A stretch of 6,385 bases of DNA from an uncultured Acidobacteriota bacterium (GCA_946480545.1 CAMLKY010000127.1:1-6385); one strand, 5' to 3'; shown: positions 1 through 6,235, numbered from the stretch's first letter. Notes: generated by a model from the letters alone, not told the origin. Made by a program: numbers and translations.

Positions 1-22
1 GGGACTTGCGACATCAACATCA

Positions 23-52
23 CAGGCGGAAACCCGACCGGTAGGGAGGGTG
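23..52 (+). repeat. REP-like hairpin repeat, copy 1
   Basis: This ~30-bp GC-rich element lies 37 bp beyond the transposase stop codon. Read on the plus strand, positions 32-51 fold into an imperfect hairpin: ACCC (32-35) pairs with GGGT (48-51), a symmetric GA/GA internal mismatch follows (36-37 with 46-47), then CC (38-39) pairs with GG (44-45), closed by a four-base loop GGTA (40-43). The reverse complement matches the copy at 815-844 at 29 of 30 bases. The orientation is opposite to the other two copies. Confidence 0.75.
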
Positions 53-68
53 CTTGTATGGGTCGTGC

Positions 69-86
69 GTATGGCCGAACCCCGAG
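69..86 (+). repeat. possible partial copy of the repeat edge
   Basis: The stretch around ATGGCCGAACCCCGAG resembles the outer half of the second hairpin repeat read on the minus strand, which runs CATGGGCCGAACCCGACC. They share GCCGAACCC, with single-base indels on either side, and the GGTAGGGAGGGT half is absent here. It lies between the full copy at 23-52 and the transposase stop codon, so it could be a decayed half-copy. The match is short and could be chance. Confidence 0.25.
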
Positions 87-89
87 CTG

Positions 90-659
90 TCAGCTGATGT
101 CACTTTCGTCCAGCGTCAAACCTTTCATTTCGAGCCACGTCTCGAAGTCGATTAGATTCTCTCCCTGCTGATTCAGCGTGTAGTCGATAGCCAGATTGAC
201 TGCCCGAGGCTTCCAAAGATACCGCCTGCTCTTTCCTCTCGACCAGATCTGGACATCCCGCGCCGCAAGCCCCGTCTCTCGGAGCACGCGCGTGCCGTTC
301 GCCTTAAACGCTGTGATGATCGGTTCGGGCTTTTTTTGAGCCGACACTACAGAGTGCAGGTGGTTGGTCCGCACGTTCAGGGCACGGAGCAAATACGAGC
401 GCAGCTCGCACACGCTCTTGATCTCGGCGTCGACAGCGATTCTTTGAGCGTTGTTGAGGATGAATGGCGGGCCGTTCATCTCGTCCTTCATCCATTGCAG
501 AAGACGCTGGTTAGGTTCGATCCGGGATGTGTTGTAGATGTTCTTGCCGTGCCGGTCGACCGAGCCTCGGGGATCGCCATGCAGCCAGGTGCCGTACGTT
601 CGGATAGTTATCAGATAAGCGAGGGGAAACTCGTTGTCGTCCCAAGTGTCGAGAAACAT
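90..659 (-). CDS. REP-associated tyrosine transposase (RAYT; HUH/Y1, IS200-like superfamily)
   Basis: This 189-residue single-domain protein belongs to the Y1 HUH nuclease superfamily. Such enzymes nick single-stranded DNA at hairpin ends through a tyrosine-DNA covalent link. The metal-binding HUH motif is H100-L101-H102 within TNHLHSVV, on the central strand of the fold. The candidate nucleophile is Y160 in AIDYTLNQQG, preceded by the W139-SRGKSRRYLWK basic segment typical of this group. The N-terminal LITIRTYGTWLHGDPRGSVDR (residues 16-36) is the family's recognisable first strand and loop. All key residues are present, with no frameshift or stop, so the gene looks intact. The start is set by a perfect AGGAGG five bases upstream. 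It is co-directional with argG, which ends 231 bp upstream. Matching hairpin repeats on both sides indicate the likely DNA substrate. The family call is firm; activity is inferred. Confidence 0.85.
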   Translation of the reverse strand: MFLDTWDDNEFPLAYLITIRTYGTWLHGDPRGSVDRHGKNIYNTSRIEPNQRLLQWMKDEMNGPPFILNNAQRIAVDAEIKSVCELRSYLLRALNVRTNHLHSVVSAQKKPEPIITAFKANGTRVLRETGLAARDVQIWSRGKSRRYLWKPRAVNLAIDYTLNQQGENLIDFETWLEMKGLTLDESDIS

Positions 660-664
660 AGAAA

Positions 665-670
665 CCTCCT
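665..670 (-). promoter_or_regulatory. ribosome binding site of the RAYT gene
   Basis: On the minus strand AGGAGG (665-670) lies five bases before the ATG at 659. It is the strongest Shine-Dalgarno match in the window and fixes the start. The chromosomal neighbours argG and argH have weak or no such match. Confidence 0.8.
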
Positions 671-702
671 ATGTCTCCCCGAAATGAGTGGTTGGTTGAA
701 GA

Positions 703-730
703 CACCCTCCCTTCCGGTCGGGTTCGGCCC
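703..730 (-). repeat. REP-like hairpin repeat, copy 2
   Basis: Read on the minus strand, this copy has the same hairpin as copies 1 and 3 (ACCC, GA, CC, loop, GG, GA, GGGT), but the loop is GGAA instead of GGTA. The single core difference therefore falls in the loop and leaves every stem pair intact. The flank beyond GGGTT differs from the other copies. It lies 44 bp upstream of the RAYT start codon in the sense orientation, so it may form in the RAYT mRNA leader. No T-run follows it. Confidence 0.7.
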
Positions 731-809
731 ATGTAGGAGCCGCGCCTAGATTACGACAGATTTCGGGATTTCGACAGGAACTCGTGGGACAACTAGATTC
801 GAAGGCGCT

Positions 810-835
810 AAAAACACCCTCCCTACCGGTCGGGT
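810..835 (-). terminator. candidate intrinsic terminator of argG (formed by repeat copy 3)
   Basis: On the minus strand, in the direction of argG transcription, the repeat hairpin (835 down to 816) is followed by one G and then TTTTT (814-810). This is hairpin-plus-U-tract architecture, about 55 bp after the argG stop codon. The stem is short and interrupted by a GA/GA internal loop, so termination would be modest. Copies 1 and 2 have no such T-run, so the tract could be coincidental. Confidence 0.35.
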
Positions 836-844
836 TTCTGCCTG
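815..844 (-). repeat. REP-like hairpin repeat, copy 3
   Basis: This copy matches the reverse complement of copy 1 at 29 of 30 bases; the only difference is T838 in place of C. It has the same hairpin with loop GGTA on the minus strand. It lies between the RAYT gene and argG, tandem with copy 2 and 84 bp from it. The spacer (731-814) contains only weak internal repeats (ATTACGACAG at 750-759 and ATTTCGACAG at 768-777) and no gene. Confidence 0.75.
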
Positions 845-858
845 TGGGGCGCGATCGC

Positions 859-883
859 AAATCGAAAATCGAAAATCGAAAAT
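859..883. repeat. 7-bp tandem repeat (AAATCGA)
   Basis: Three perfect tandem units of AAATCGA (859-865, 866-872, 873-879) plus a four-base partial unit lie immediately downstream of the argG stop codon. GCGATCGC precedes them at 851-858. There is no coding potential. This looks like a replication-slippage microsatellite, and no function can be assigned. Confidence 0.7.
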
Positions 884-890
884 ACCGAGG

Positions 891-2090
891 CTACTCCATC
901 TTCCTCAATCTCAATCTCAGCGCCTGGAGTTTGATGAAGCCTTCGGCGTCGTGTTGGTCGTAGGCCCCGGCGTCGTCTTCGAATGTGACTACGCGTTCGC
1001 GGTAGAGCGAGTTCGGGGACTTCCGGCCGGTGACGATGACATTGCCTTTGTAGAGTTTCAGCCGCACATCACCCGACACCGTTTCCTGGGTCTGGTCGAT
1101 CATCGACCGCAGGATCTCGAACTCGGGCGCGAACCAGAATCCGTAGTAGACCGATTCCGCAAACTTCACACCGAGCGAATCGCGTAGGCGGGTCACTTCA
1201 CGATCCATCGTTATCGACTCGAGCGCGCGATGTGCCGCCATCAGTATCGTCGCACCCGGCGTTTCGTATATTCCGCGCGACTTCATCCCGACGAACCGAT
1301 TCTCGACAAGGTCGACCCGGCCGACACCATGCTCGCCGCCCAAATAGTTCAGCTTCGAAAGCATATCGACAGCGCCATATCGCTCGCCATCGATCGCGAC
1401 GGGCTCTCCTTTTTCGAAAGTGAGTGTGATCTCTTCGGCCCTGTCACGCGCGGCCTCCGGTGATTTCGTCAGCAGAAAGATATCTTCGGGAGGAGCACTC
1501 CAAGGGTCTTCAAGTATTCCCCCTTCGTACGAGATGTGCATCAGGTTCCGGTCCGTCGAGTACGGTTTCTCGGCTGTCGCCGTCACGGGGATCCCATGCT
1601 GCCGGCAATATGCAATGAGGTCGGCACGTCCCTTGAACTCCCATTCACGCCACGGTGCGACGACCTTGATATCCGGCTGGAGCGCATAATACGTAAGCTC
1701 GAAGCGAACCTGATCGTTTCCTTTTCCCGTTGCCCCATGGGCCACGGCGTCGGCGCCTTCGCGTTGTGCGATCTCGATCTGACGTTTCGCGATAACGGGC
1801 CGGGCGAGCGACGTCCCGAGCAGGTAAACGCCCTCATACAGCGCATTTGCTTTTACGGCCGTCCAGACAAAATCGCGCACAAACTCCTCACGCAGATCCT
1901 CGACGTACAGCTTTGAGGCTCCTGTCGCTTTCGCTTTTTCATCCAGACCCGTCAGCTCCTCACCCTGCCCTACGTCGGCCGTATAACAGACCACCTCACA
2001 CCCATAGGTCTCCTTCAGCCATAGCAGCATCGCCGACGTGTCGAGTCCGCCGGAGTATGCGAGGACGATCTTGTTTATCGATTTCTGCAT
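891..2090 (-). CDS. argG: argininosuccinate synthase
   Basis: Catalyses the ATP-dependent joining of citrulline and aspartate to argininosuccinate, the penultimate step of arginine synthesis, in the cytosol. The 399-residue length is typical of the short bacterial type. The N-type ATP pyrophosphatase loop AYSGGLDTS is at residues 11-19, and the second family signature [12 protein letters not shown] is at 119-130. Also visible are the conserved [21 protein letters not shown] segment (177-197) and GRKSPNSLY (355-363) near the oligomerisation tail. The ATG at 2090 puts the P-loop at the usual distance from the N terminus. It is preceded by only a weak AGGCG (2095-2099). The gene is divergent from the operon that ends in argH, so both arginine genes flank one regulatory region. 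No truncation or missing catalytic motif was seen. Confidence 0.97.
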   Translation of the reverse strand: MQKSINKIVLAYSGGLDTSAMLLWLKETYGCEVVCYTADVGQGEELTGLDEKAKATGASKLYVEDLREEFVRDFVWTAVKANALYEGVYLLGTSLARPVIAKRQIEIAQREGADAVAHGATGKGNDQVRFELTYYALQPDIKVVAPWREWEFKGRADLIAYCRQHGIPVTATAEKPYSTDRNLMHISYEGGILEDPWSAPPEDIFLLTKSPEAARDRAEEITLTFEKGEPVAIDGERYGAVDMLSKLNYLGGEHGVGRVDLVENRFVGMKSRGIYETPGATILMAAHRALESITMDREVTRLRDSLGVKFAESVYYGFWFAPEFEILRSMIDQTQETVSGDVRLKLYKGNVIVTGRKSPNSLYRERVVTFEDDAGAYDQHDAEGFIKLQALRLRLRKME

Positions 2091-2112
2091 TCAGCGCCTG
2101 CGAATAAAAGTG

Positions 2113-2138
2113 TTTCCGTACAACTACTTATACAGTAA
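2113..2138. promoter_or_regulatory. imperfect palindrome, possible operator
   Basis: It is centred on GTACAACTACTTATAC (2118-2133), with 6 of 8 complementary pairs in that core. Extended outwards to 2113-2138, 9 of 13 pairs are complementary by hand count. It sits near the middle of the divergent intergenic region and overlaps the TATA-like hexamers of both directions, which is where an operator controlling both units would be expected. The regulator is unknown. Confidence 0.3.
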
Positions 2139-2159
2139 ATTAAAACTACAGAGATTTTC

Positions 2160-2164
2160 GAGGG
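2160..2164 (+). promoter_or_regulatory. ribosome binding site choosing the ATG at 2174
   Basis: GAGGG lies 9 bases before ATG 2174. The in-frame TTG at 2165 would directly abut this site with no spacer, so ATG 2174 is preferred. A further ATG at 2180 would have a 15-base spacer. Confidence 0.6.
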
Positions 2165-2173
2165 TTGGCAATT

Positions 2174-3412
2174 ATGGTCATGTTCACCGAGATCCTTCGG
2201 TATCAGATTGAGGACGATAAGCGTCGTCGGACGCCTTTGGTCGACCTCGGCATCGAGCTGCTGGAAGATGATTATCCCCCGGTGACCCATGTCCTGTTCG
2301 ATCACGGCGGCAAGCTTCGAAAAGTTAAATGGTCCGATGTAGCAAAGATCGATGCGCGGGCAAAGCTGATTCACATTGCCGATTTCGACACAGTGCGCGA
2401 GCGCGAAGATGAGCATGACCTGCTGCTTGGGCGAGACCTGCTGGACGCACTCGTCCTGGATCTTCTCGGCCGCCGCACCACGCGCATCTGCGACCTGTGG
2501 CTCGAATACGATGACGGAACTCTTAGGCTGAGAGGTGCCGACGCCGGCTTTGCGGCGCTTTTGCGGCGTGTAAGCAGGGGCCTGGTGGCAAGACCCAAGA
2601 AGGAATCGCTATTCGATTGGAAGTATGTCGAATTCCTTCGAGGTGACCCGACGGCCGTCGGCAGCGGAGCAGGTTACCGGCTCCGCATAAATCGTCTTCC
2701 GGCCGGTGAGATAGCGCGGCTTGCCGATTACGTTCCGTATCTGCACGCGGCCGAGCTCCTGAAACTTCTGCCCGACGAAAAAGCAGCAGACGTTTTGCAG
2801 GCGATGTCGGTGGAGCGCCAGCTTCAGGTCATCGAAGAACTTGACGAAGGCGATGCCATCGACCTTCTGAATCGAATGTCCCCCGATCTCGCCACCGATC
2901 TTGTCGGGCGACTCAACATAGATACGATGCGCAGTTATATCGCAAAGCTCGACATCGATCAGCGGGAAAAGGTAATCGAGCTGCTCCGTTATCCCGCAGA
3001 TTCTGTCGGAGGGGTGATGATCAACGACTTCATAGCATTGCCTTCGTCAACGAAGATCGAAGATGGGCTCGGCAGGGTCCAAGACTGCATAAAGACGACT
3101 GAATTCGTTTCACTGGTATTTGCTTTAGACGACGTGCAGCAAGGCAAGCTCCTGGGCGCGGTCTCGCTGCGCGAATTTCTTACGGCGGATCCCCAACAAG
3201 AACTTGCGGAGATAATGGACCCGTACCTTGAAGCCCTCGATCCCTATCAGTCAGCGTCTGACGCCGCGCACCGGATCGTCGGAGGGCAGCTCGAAGCAAT
3301 GCCGGTTATCGACACCGAGGGACGGCTGATCGGAGCGATGACCATCTCGGCTGCTATATCACTTGTCGTCCCAACTATCGGCGGGTCCGGGAGGCTAAGG
3401 GTCTTCTCATGA
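2174..3412 (+). CDS. soluble MgtE N-domain/CBS-pair protein with PRC-barrel-like N terminus (putative regulatory partner of the Nramp-like transporter)
   Basis: This 412-residue cytosolic protein has three regions (numbered from ATG 2174). Residues ~1-160 look like two PRC-barrel-like modules; WSDVAKIDARAKLIHI (53-68) and LLLGRDLLDALVLDLLGRRTTRICDL (83-108) are typical elements. Residues ~173-275 form an MgtE-N-type acidic helical superhelix with repeated LLKLLPDEKAADVLQAM-like helices, ending in YPADSVGGVM (273-282), the hallmark join between the N domain and CBS domains of MgtE. Residues ~280-400 are a CBS pair with the second motif AMPVIDTEGRLIGAMT (375-390). The C-terminal MgtE membrane domain is absent and no transmembrane segment is visible. 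In true MgtE these cytosolic domains sense Mg2+ and gate the pore. Here they probably do this for the transporter encoded next, whose start overlaps this stop by 4 bp. Domain calls are by pattern; the partner role is inferred. Confidence 0.8.
   Translation: MVMFTEILRYQIEDDKRRRTPLVDLGIELLEDDYPPVTHVLFDHGGKLRKVKWSDVAKIDARAKLIHIADFDTVREREDEHDLLLGRDLLDALVLDLLGRRTTRICDLWLEYDDGTLRLRGADAGFAALLRRVSRGLVARPKKESLFDWKYVEFLRGDPTAVGSGAGYRLRINRLPAGEIARLADYVPYLHAAELLKLLPDEKAADVLQAMSVERQLQVIEELDEGDAIDLLNRMSPDLATDLVGRLNIDTMRSYIAKLDIDQREKVIELLRYPADSVGGVMINDFIALPSSTKIEDGLGRVQDCIKTTEFVSLVFALDDVQQGKLLGAVSLREFLTADPQQELAEIMDPYLEALDPYQSASDAAHRIVGGQLEAMPVIDTEGRLIGAMTISAAISLVVPTIGGSGRLRVFS
3397..3401 (+). promoter_or_regulatory. 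internal ribosome binding site for the transporter gene
   Basis: AAGGG lies inside the end of the MgtE-like gene, 7 bases before ATG 3409 and 10 bases before the adjacent ATG 3412. The ATGATG makes the exact start ambiguous by one residue. The overlapping ATGA points to translational coupling. Confidence 0.5.
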
Positions 3413-4800
3413 TGAACAAAGGAGCCGCCGAGGGGCTCGAACCGATCGAGGAAGTTGAGCGCGTTGGCCTGATCAATGCTCCTAAAACGCTGCCGGCGGG
3501 AATGCGTCTGAATATCCGCGGGCGGAGCATCTATCTTCGCGGGTTGAGGCTGCCGCCGACGGGGATCTGGAAATGGGTACTCGTGCTCGGACCGGGTCTC
3601 ATCGCCACCTCAGCCGGAAACGATGCCGGCGGCATCGCGACGTACAGTTCCGCCGGTGCGAAATTCGGCTATCGCATGATCTGGGTGATGGTCCTGCTGA
3701 CATTGTCATTTGCGGTCATCCAGGAAATGTGCAGCCGTCTCGGCGCAGCCACCGGACGCGGGCTCCTGGATCTGATTCGCGAGCGATTCGGTGTTTCCTG
3801 GACGCTGTTTGCGATAGCCATAATCGTCGTGGCGAATGGGGGCGTCACGATCAGCGAGTTTGTCGGGATCGGCGCTGCGTCCGAGCTGCTTGGTGTCAGC
3901 CGCTACATTTCGGTACCGATCGCTGCGGTCACGCTCTGGTATCTCGTCATCTTCGGCTCATACGCGCGCGTCGAGAAAATCTTTCTTCTGATGACGCTCG
4001 TCTTCTTCGCCTACCCGGTGGCGGCTATCCTGGGCGGTCCGGACTGGGGAGACGTGGCGCGCGGCGCCGTGGTGCCGACGATCGAGTGGAACTCTGAATA
4101 CATCTTTCTGCTTGTAGGTATCCTGGGCACGACTATCACGCCGTATATCCAGATCTTTCAACAGAGCTCGACGGTCGAACGCGGGGCCGCACGCAAACAT
4201 TACGGGAACGAGCGGTTGGATGCCTATGCGGGGTCGGTCTTCTCGAACCTGATGTCGATCTCGATGATCGTCGCTACGGCGGCGACGCTTTATGCCGTGG
4301 GGCAGCACGAGATCGAGAGTGCCGCGGATGCCGCAAAGGCGCTCGAGCCGGTCGCAGGCAGCTCGGCGTCGGTGCTTTTCGCGGTCGGTCTGTTGGGCGC
4401 ATCACTGCTGGCAGGCGGTGTGCTTCCGCTTGCGACTTCGTATGCAGTGAGCGAGGCGTTCGGCATACCGAAAGGAGTGAACCTCGATTACCGCCGCGGG
4501 CGGGCTTTCTTTTCTCTGTTTACGGCGTTCATCATCCTTGGCGCCGTGGTCGCGCTTATCCCGGGGATCCCGATCTTCCCGCTTCTGGTCGGCATCCAGG
4601 TGCTGAACGGCGTGTTGCTCCCGATAATTCTCGTGTTCCTGCTTATCCTCATAAACGATGAACGGCTGACGGGAGACCTCAAAAATACGCCAGTGTATAA
4701 CTTGCTTGGGTGGGGAACTTTCGCGATGATTACACTCGCCGTGGTCGTGATGCTGGGAGGGCAACTGCTCGAGCTATTCGGCATCAGCTTATTCGGATAG
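3409..4800 (+). CDS. Nramp-superfamily metal transporter with non-canonical metal site (NRMT-like)
   Basis: This 463-residue polytopic inner-membrane protein has a ~50-residue cytosolic N tail and about eleven hydrophobic segments (roughly 54-80, 89-111, 130-153, 167-185, 190-209, 229-253, 275-298, 320-346, 366-386, 393-415, 431-457), matching the Nramp (SLC11) fold. GPGLIATSAGNDAGG (61-75) is the unwound helix 1. Canonical Nramps have DPGN here, but this protein has D72-A-G-G75, keeping the metal-binding Asp. The helix 6 signature MPH is replaced by T244-P245-Y246 in TTITPYIQIFQQSS. Helix 10 (IQVLNGVLLPIILVFLLILIND) is family-typical. Loss of the Met that favours soft transition metals suggests a different substrate. 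From memory, similar changes mark the Nramp-related Mg2+ transporters (NRMTs). Co-translation with an MgtE-type sensor fits Mg2+, but Mn2+ or another cation is not excluded. Superfamily call firm; substrate inferred. Confidence 0.85.
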   Translation: MMNKGAAEGLEPIEEVERVGLINAPKTLPAGMRLNIRGRSIYLRGLRLPPTGIWKWVLVLGPGLIATSAGNDAGGIATYSSAGAKFGYRMIWVMVLLTLSFAVIQEMCSRLGAATGRGLLDLIRERFGVSWTLFAIAIIVVANGGVTISEFVGIGAASELLGVSRYISVPIAAVTLWYLVIFGSYARVEKIFLLMTLVFFAYPVAAILGGPDWGDVARGAVVPTIEWNSEYIFLLVGILGTTITPYIQIFQQSSTVERGAARKHYGNERLDAYAGSVFSNLMSISMIVATAATLYAVGQHEIESAADAAKALEPVAGSSASVLFAVGLLGASLLAGGVLPLATSYAVSEAFGIPKGVNLDYRRGRAFFSLFTAFIILGAVVALIPGIPIFPLLVGIQVLNGVLLPIILVFLLILINDERLTGDLKNTPVYNLLGWGTFAMITLAVVVMLGGQLLELFGISLFG

Positions 4801-4813
4801 CGGCTCTTTCGTA

Positions 4814-6217
4814 ATGTCGGAATCATCTGCAACACTCTGGGGCGGCAGGTTCACGGAGCCGCCCGATGAGACCTTTCGGAAATTCAACGAGTCATTTCGT
4901 TTCGATCGACGTCTGTTCGCGGCAGATGTTAGAGCAAGCATTGCGCATGCAAATGGTCTCGCGCGGGCGGGGGTGCTCACCGCTCAGGAAGCGGACGACA
5001 TCACAAACGGGTTGGAATCTCTGCTCGCCTCTTCGCGATCCGATCAGTCATTTTTTGAAAGCGATAGTGAGGATGTGCACTCATTTATCGAAGCCCGCCT
5101 TGTCGGTTTGATAGGTGACACCGGAAAGAAACTGCATACGGGTCGAAGCAGGAACGACCAGGTGGCGACGGCGTTTCGACTATGGCTTAGGGAAGAGATC
5201 GATGGCGTCTTCGATCATATTCGTTCGTGCCAGCTCGGCTTACTCGACGCGGCGGAGCGTCATGCTACGGCTGTGCTGCCGGGCTATACGCACTTGCAGC
5301 GAGCACAGCCCGTCACGTGGCCGCACTGGTGCCTTGCGTATTTCGAAATGTTTCGTCGGGATGCCGACCGGCTCCTCGATGTGCGCCGCCGGCTCAACGT
5401 TCTGCCGCTCGGCTCGGGTGCTCTTGCCGGCACGTCATTCCAAGTCGATCGCGAGGAGATGGCGCGCGAACTTGGATTCGAAAGCGTTTCGCGAAACAGT
5501 TTGGACGCGGTGTCCGATCGGGATTTCGCAGTCGAATTTGTTGGTGCTGCCGCGCTCATTGCCGTGCACCTCTCGCGTCTTGCCGAAGACCTGATCCTCT
5601 ATTGCTCGTCGGAATTTCGGTTCATCGCTTTGAGCGATGCTGTCTCGACCGGCTCGAGTCTGATGCCGCAGAAAAAGAATCCCGACGCTCTCGAGCTTGT
5701 GCGCGGAAAGGCCGGACGCATATTCGGTCATCACGCGGCACTTCTGGCGACGATGAAGGGGTTGCCGCTCGCATACAACAAGGACATGCAAGAGGACAAG
5801 GAAGCGGTCTTCGACACTCTCGATACTGTGAATGCATGCCTCGGCGTAACGGCGATCGTGCTCGACAATCTGAACGTTGATGAGGCGAGGACATCGCAAG
5901 CCGCCTCGTCGGGCTTTCTCAATGCCACAGAGCTTGCCGATTATCTGGTTCGAAAGGGTGTGGCATTTCGGGTAGCACACGACCTTGTCGGAAAGGCCGT
6001 GCTATTTGCATCTGAAAGCCGACGCGAATTGAACGATCTAAGTCTCGACGAGCTGCAGCAGTTTTCGGACGAGATCGATGCCGACGTGATGGAGGCGCTG
6101 TCGCTCGAAGCGACTCTCCGAGCGAAATCGCAGATCGGCGGTACGTCACCGGACAAGGTCGCCGAAGCGCTCCGGTTTGCACGTACGCTTGTCGCTCGAG
6201 TCGGGGAGGCAGGTTGA
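4814..6217 (+). CDS. argH: argininosuccinate lyase
   Basis: Splits argininosuccinate into arginine and fumarate, the last step of arginine synthesis, as a cytosolic homotetramer of the fumarase/aspartase superfamily. The 467 residues are the usual length. All three conserved regions that build the shared active site are present: HTGRSRNDQ (108-116), GYTHLQRAQP (157-166) with the catalytic-acid/base region T159-H160, and the mobile signature loop GSSLMPQKKNPD (280-291) with the catalytic serine. The N-terminal LWGGRFTE (8-15) and C-terminal IGGTSP (441-446) are also family-typical. The start is unambiguous because the next in-frame Met is far inside the domain, but no Shine-Dalgarno match lies at normal spacing. 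With only 13 bp after the transporter stop, translation probably depends on coupling and transcription on the metal-transport operon promoter. Confidence 0.97.
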   Translation: MSESSATLWGGRFTEPPDETFRKFNESFRFDRRLFAADVRASIAHANGLARAGVLTAQEADDITNGLESLLASSRSDQSFFESDSEDVHSFIEARLVGLIGDTGKKLHTGRSRNDQVATAFRLWLREEIDGVFDHIRSCQLGLLDAAERHATAVLPGYTHLQRAQPVTWPHWCLAYFEMFRRDADRLLDVRRRLNVLPLGSGALAGTSFQVDREEMARELGFESVSRNSLDAVSDRDFAVEFVGAAALIAVHLSRLAEDLILYCSSEFRFIALSDAVSTGSSLMPQKKNPDALELVRGKAGRIFGHHAALLATMKGLPLAYNKDMQEDKEAVFDTLDTVNACLGVTAIVLDNLNVDEARTSQAASSGFLNATELADYLVRKGVAFRVAHDLVGKAVLFASESRRELNDLSLDELQQFSDEIDADVMEALSLEATLRAKSQIGGTSPDKVAEALRFARTLVARVGEAG

Positions 6218-6235
6218 CGGTGAGTGGAGTTTTTT

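Larger units (their letters stand above)
23..844. mobile_element. REPtron-like unit: RAYT gene flanked by hairpin repeats
   Basis: A minus-strand HUH/Y1 transposase gene is bracketed by three near-identical ~30-bp repeats. One copy at 23-52 is in plus orientation, and copies at 703-730 and 815-844 are in minus orientation, so the outer copies are inverted relative to each other and 29 of 30 bases match. This is the arrangement known for REP-associated tyrosine transposases (RAYTs), which are single-copy and flanked by the REP elements they are thought to mobilise. I see no IS200/IS605-type accessory gene and no target-site duplication. The boundaries given are simply the outermost repeats. 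It is probably a resident, domesticated element rather than a recently moved IS. Confidence 0.6.
2091..2173. promoter_or_regulatory. divergent promoter region between argG and the metal-transport/argH operon
   Basis: This 83-bp intergenic stretch must hold the promoters for argG (leftward) and for the rightward three-gene operon. It is markedly AT-rich (especially 2122-2149) compared with the surrounding genes. TATA-like hexamers occur on both strands (TTATAC at 2128-2133 on plus; TATAAG at 2132-2127 on minus), but no convincing -35 box with standard spacing was found. I see no clear match to the ArgR box (TGAAT/ATTCA half-sites). Confidence 0.6.

Noticed and set aside
734..747. GTAGGAGCCGCGCC as a classical REP (GTAG tetranucleotide plus hairpin)
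   Set aside because: The GTAGGAG start resembles pseudomonad REPs, but no matching stem follows within 30 bases and it is not repeated in the window.
336..749. 137-codon plus-strand open frame opposite the RAYT gene
   Set aside because: It is antisense to a well-supported transposase gene and shows no recognisable domain.
23..844. CRISPR array
   Set aside because: The three repeats are irregularly spaced, of mixed orientation and interrupted by a gene; no cas gene is present.
669..860. 63-codon minus-strand open frame upstream of the RAYT gene
   Set aside because: It is simply a read-through of repeat copies 2 and 3 (TGRNPTGREG and PDRKGG peptides), with no family features of its own.
2091..2164. 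ArgR operator (ARG box) before argG
   Set aside because: A GAATAAAA-like half-site exists near 2102 but no second ATTCA half at the required spacing.
2165..2173. TTG at 2165 as the start of the MgtE-like protein
   Set aside because: The only Shine-Dalgarno-like GAGGG ends at 2164, leaving no spacer for TTG but a good 9-base spacer for ATG 2174.
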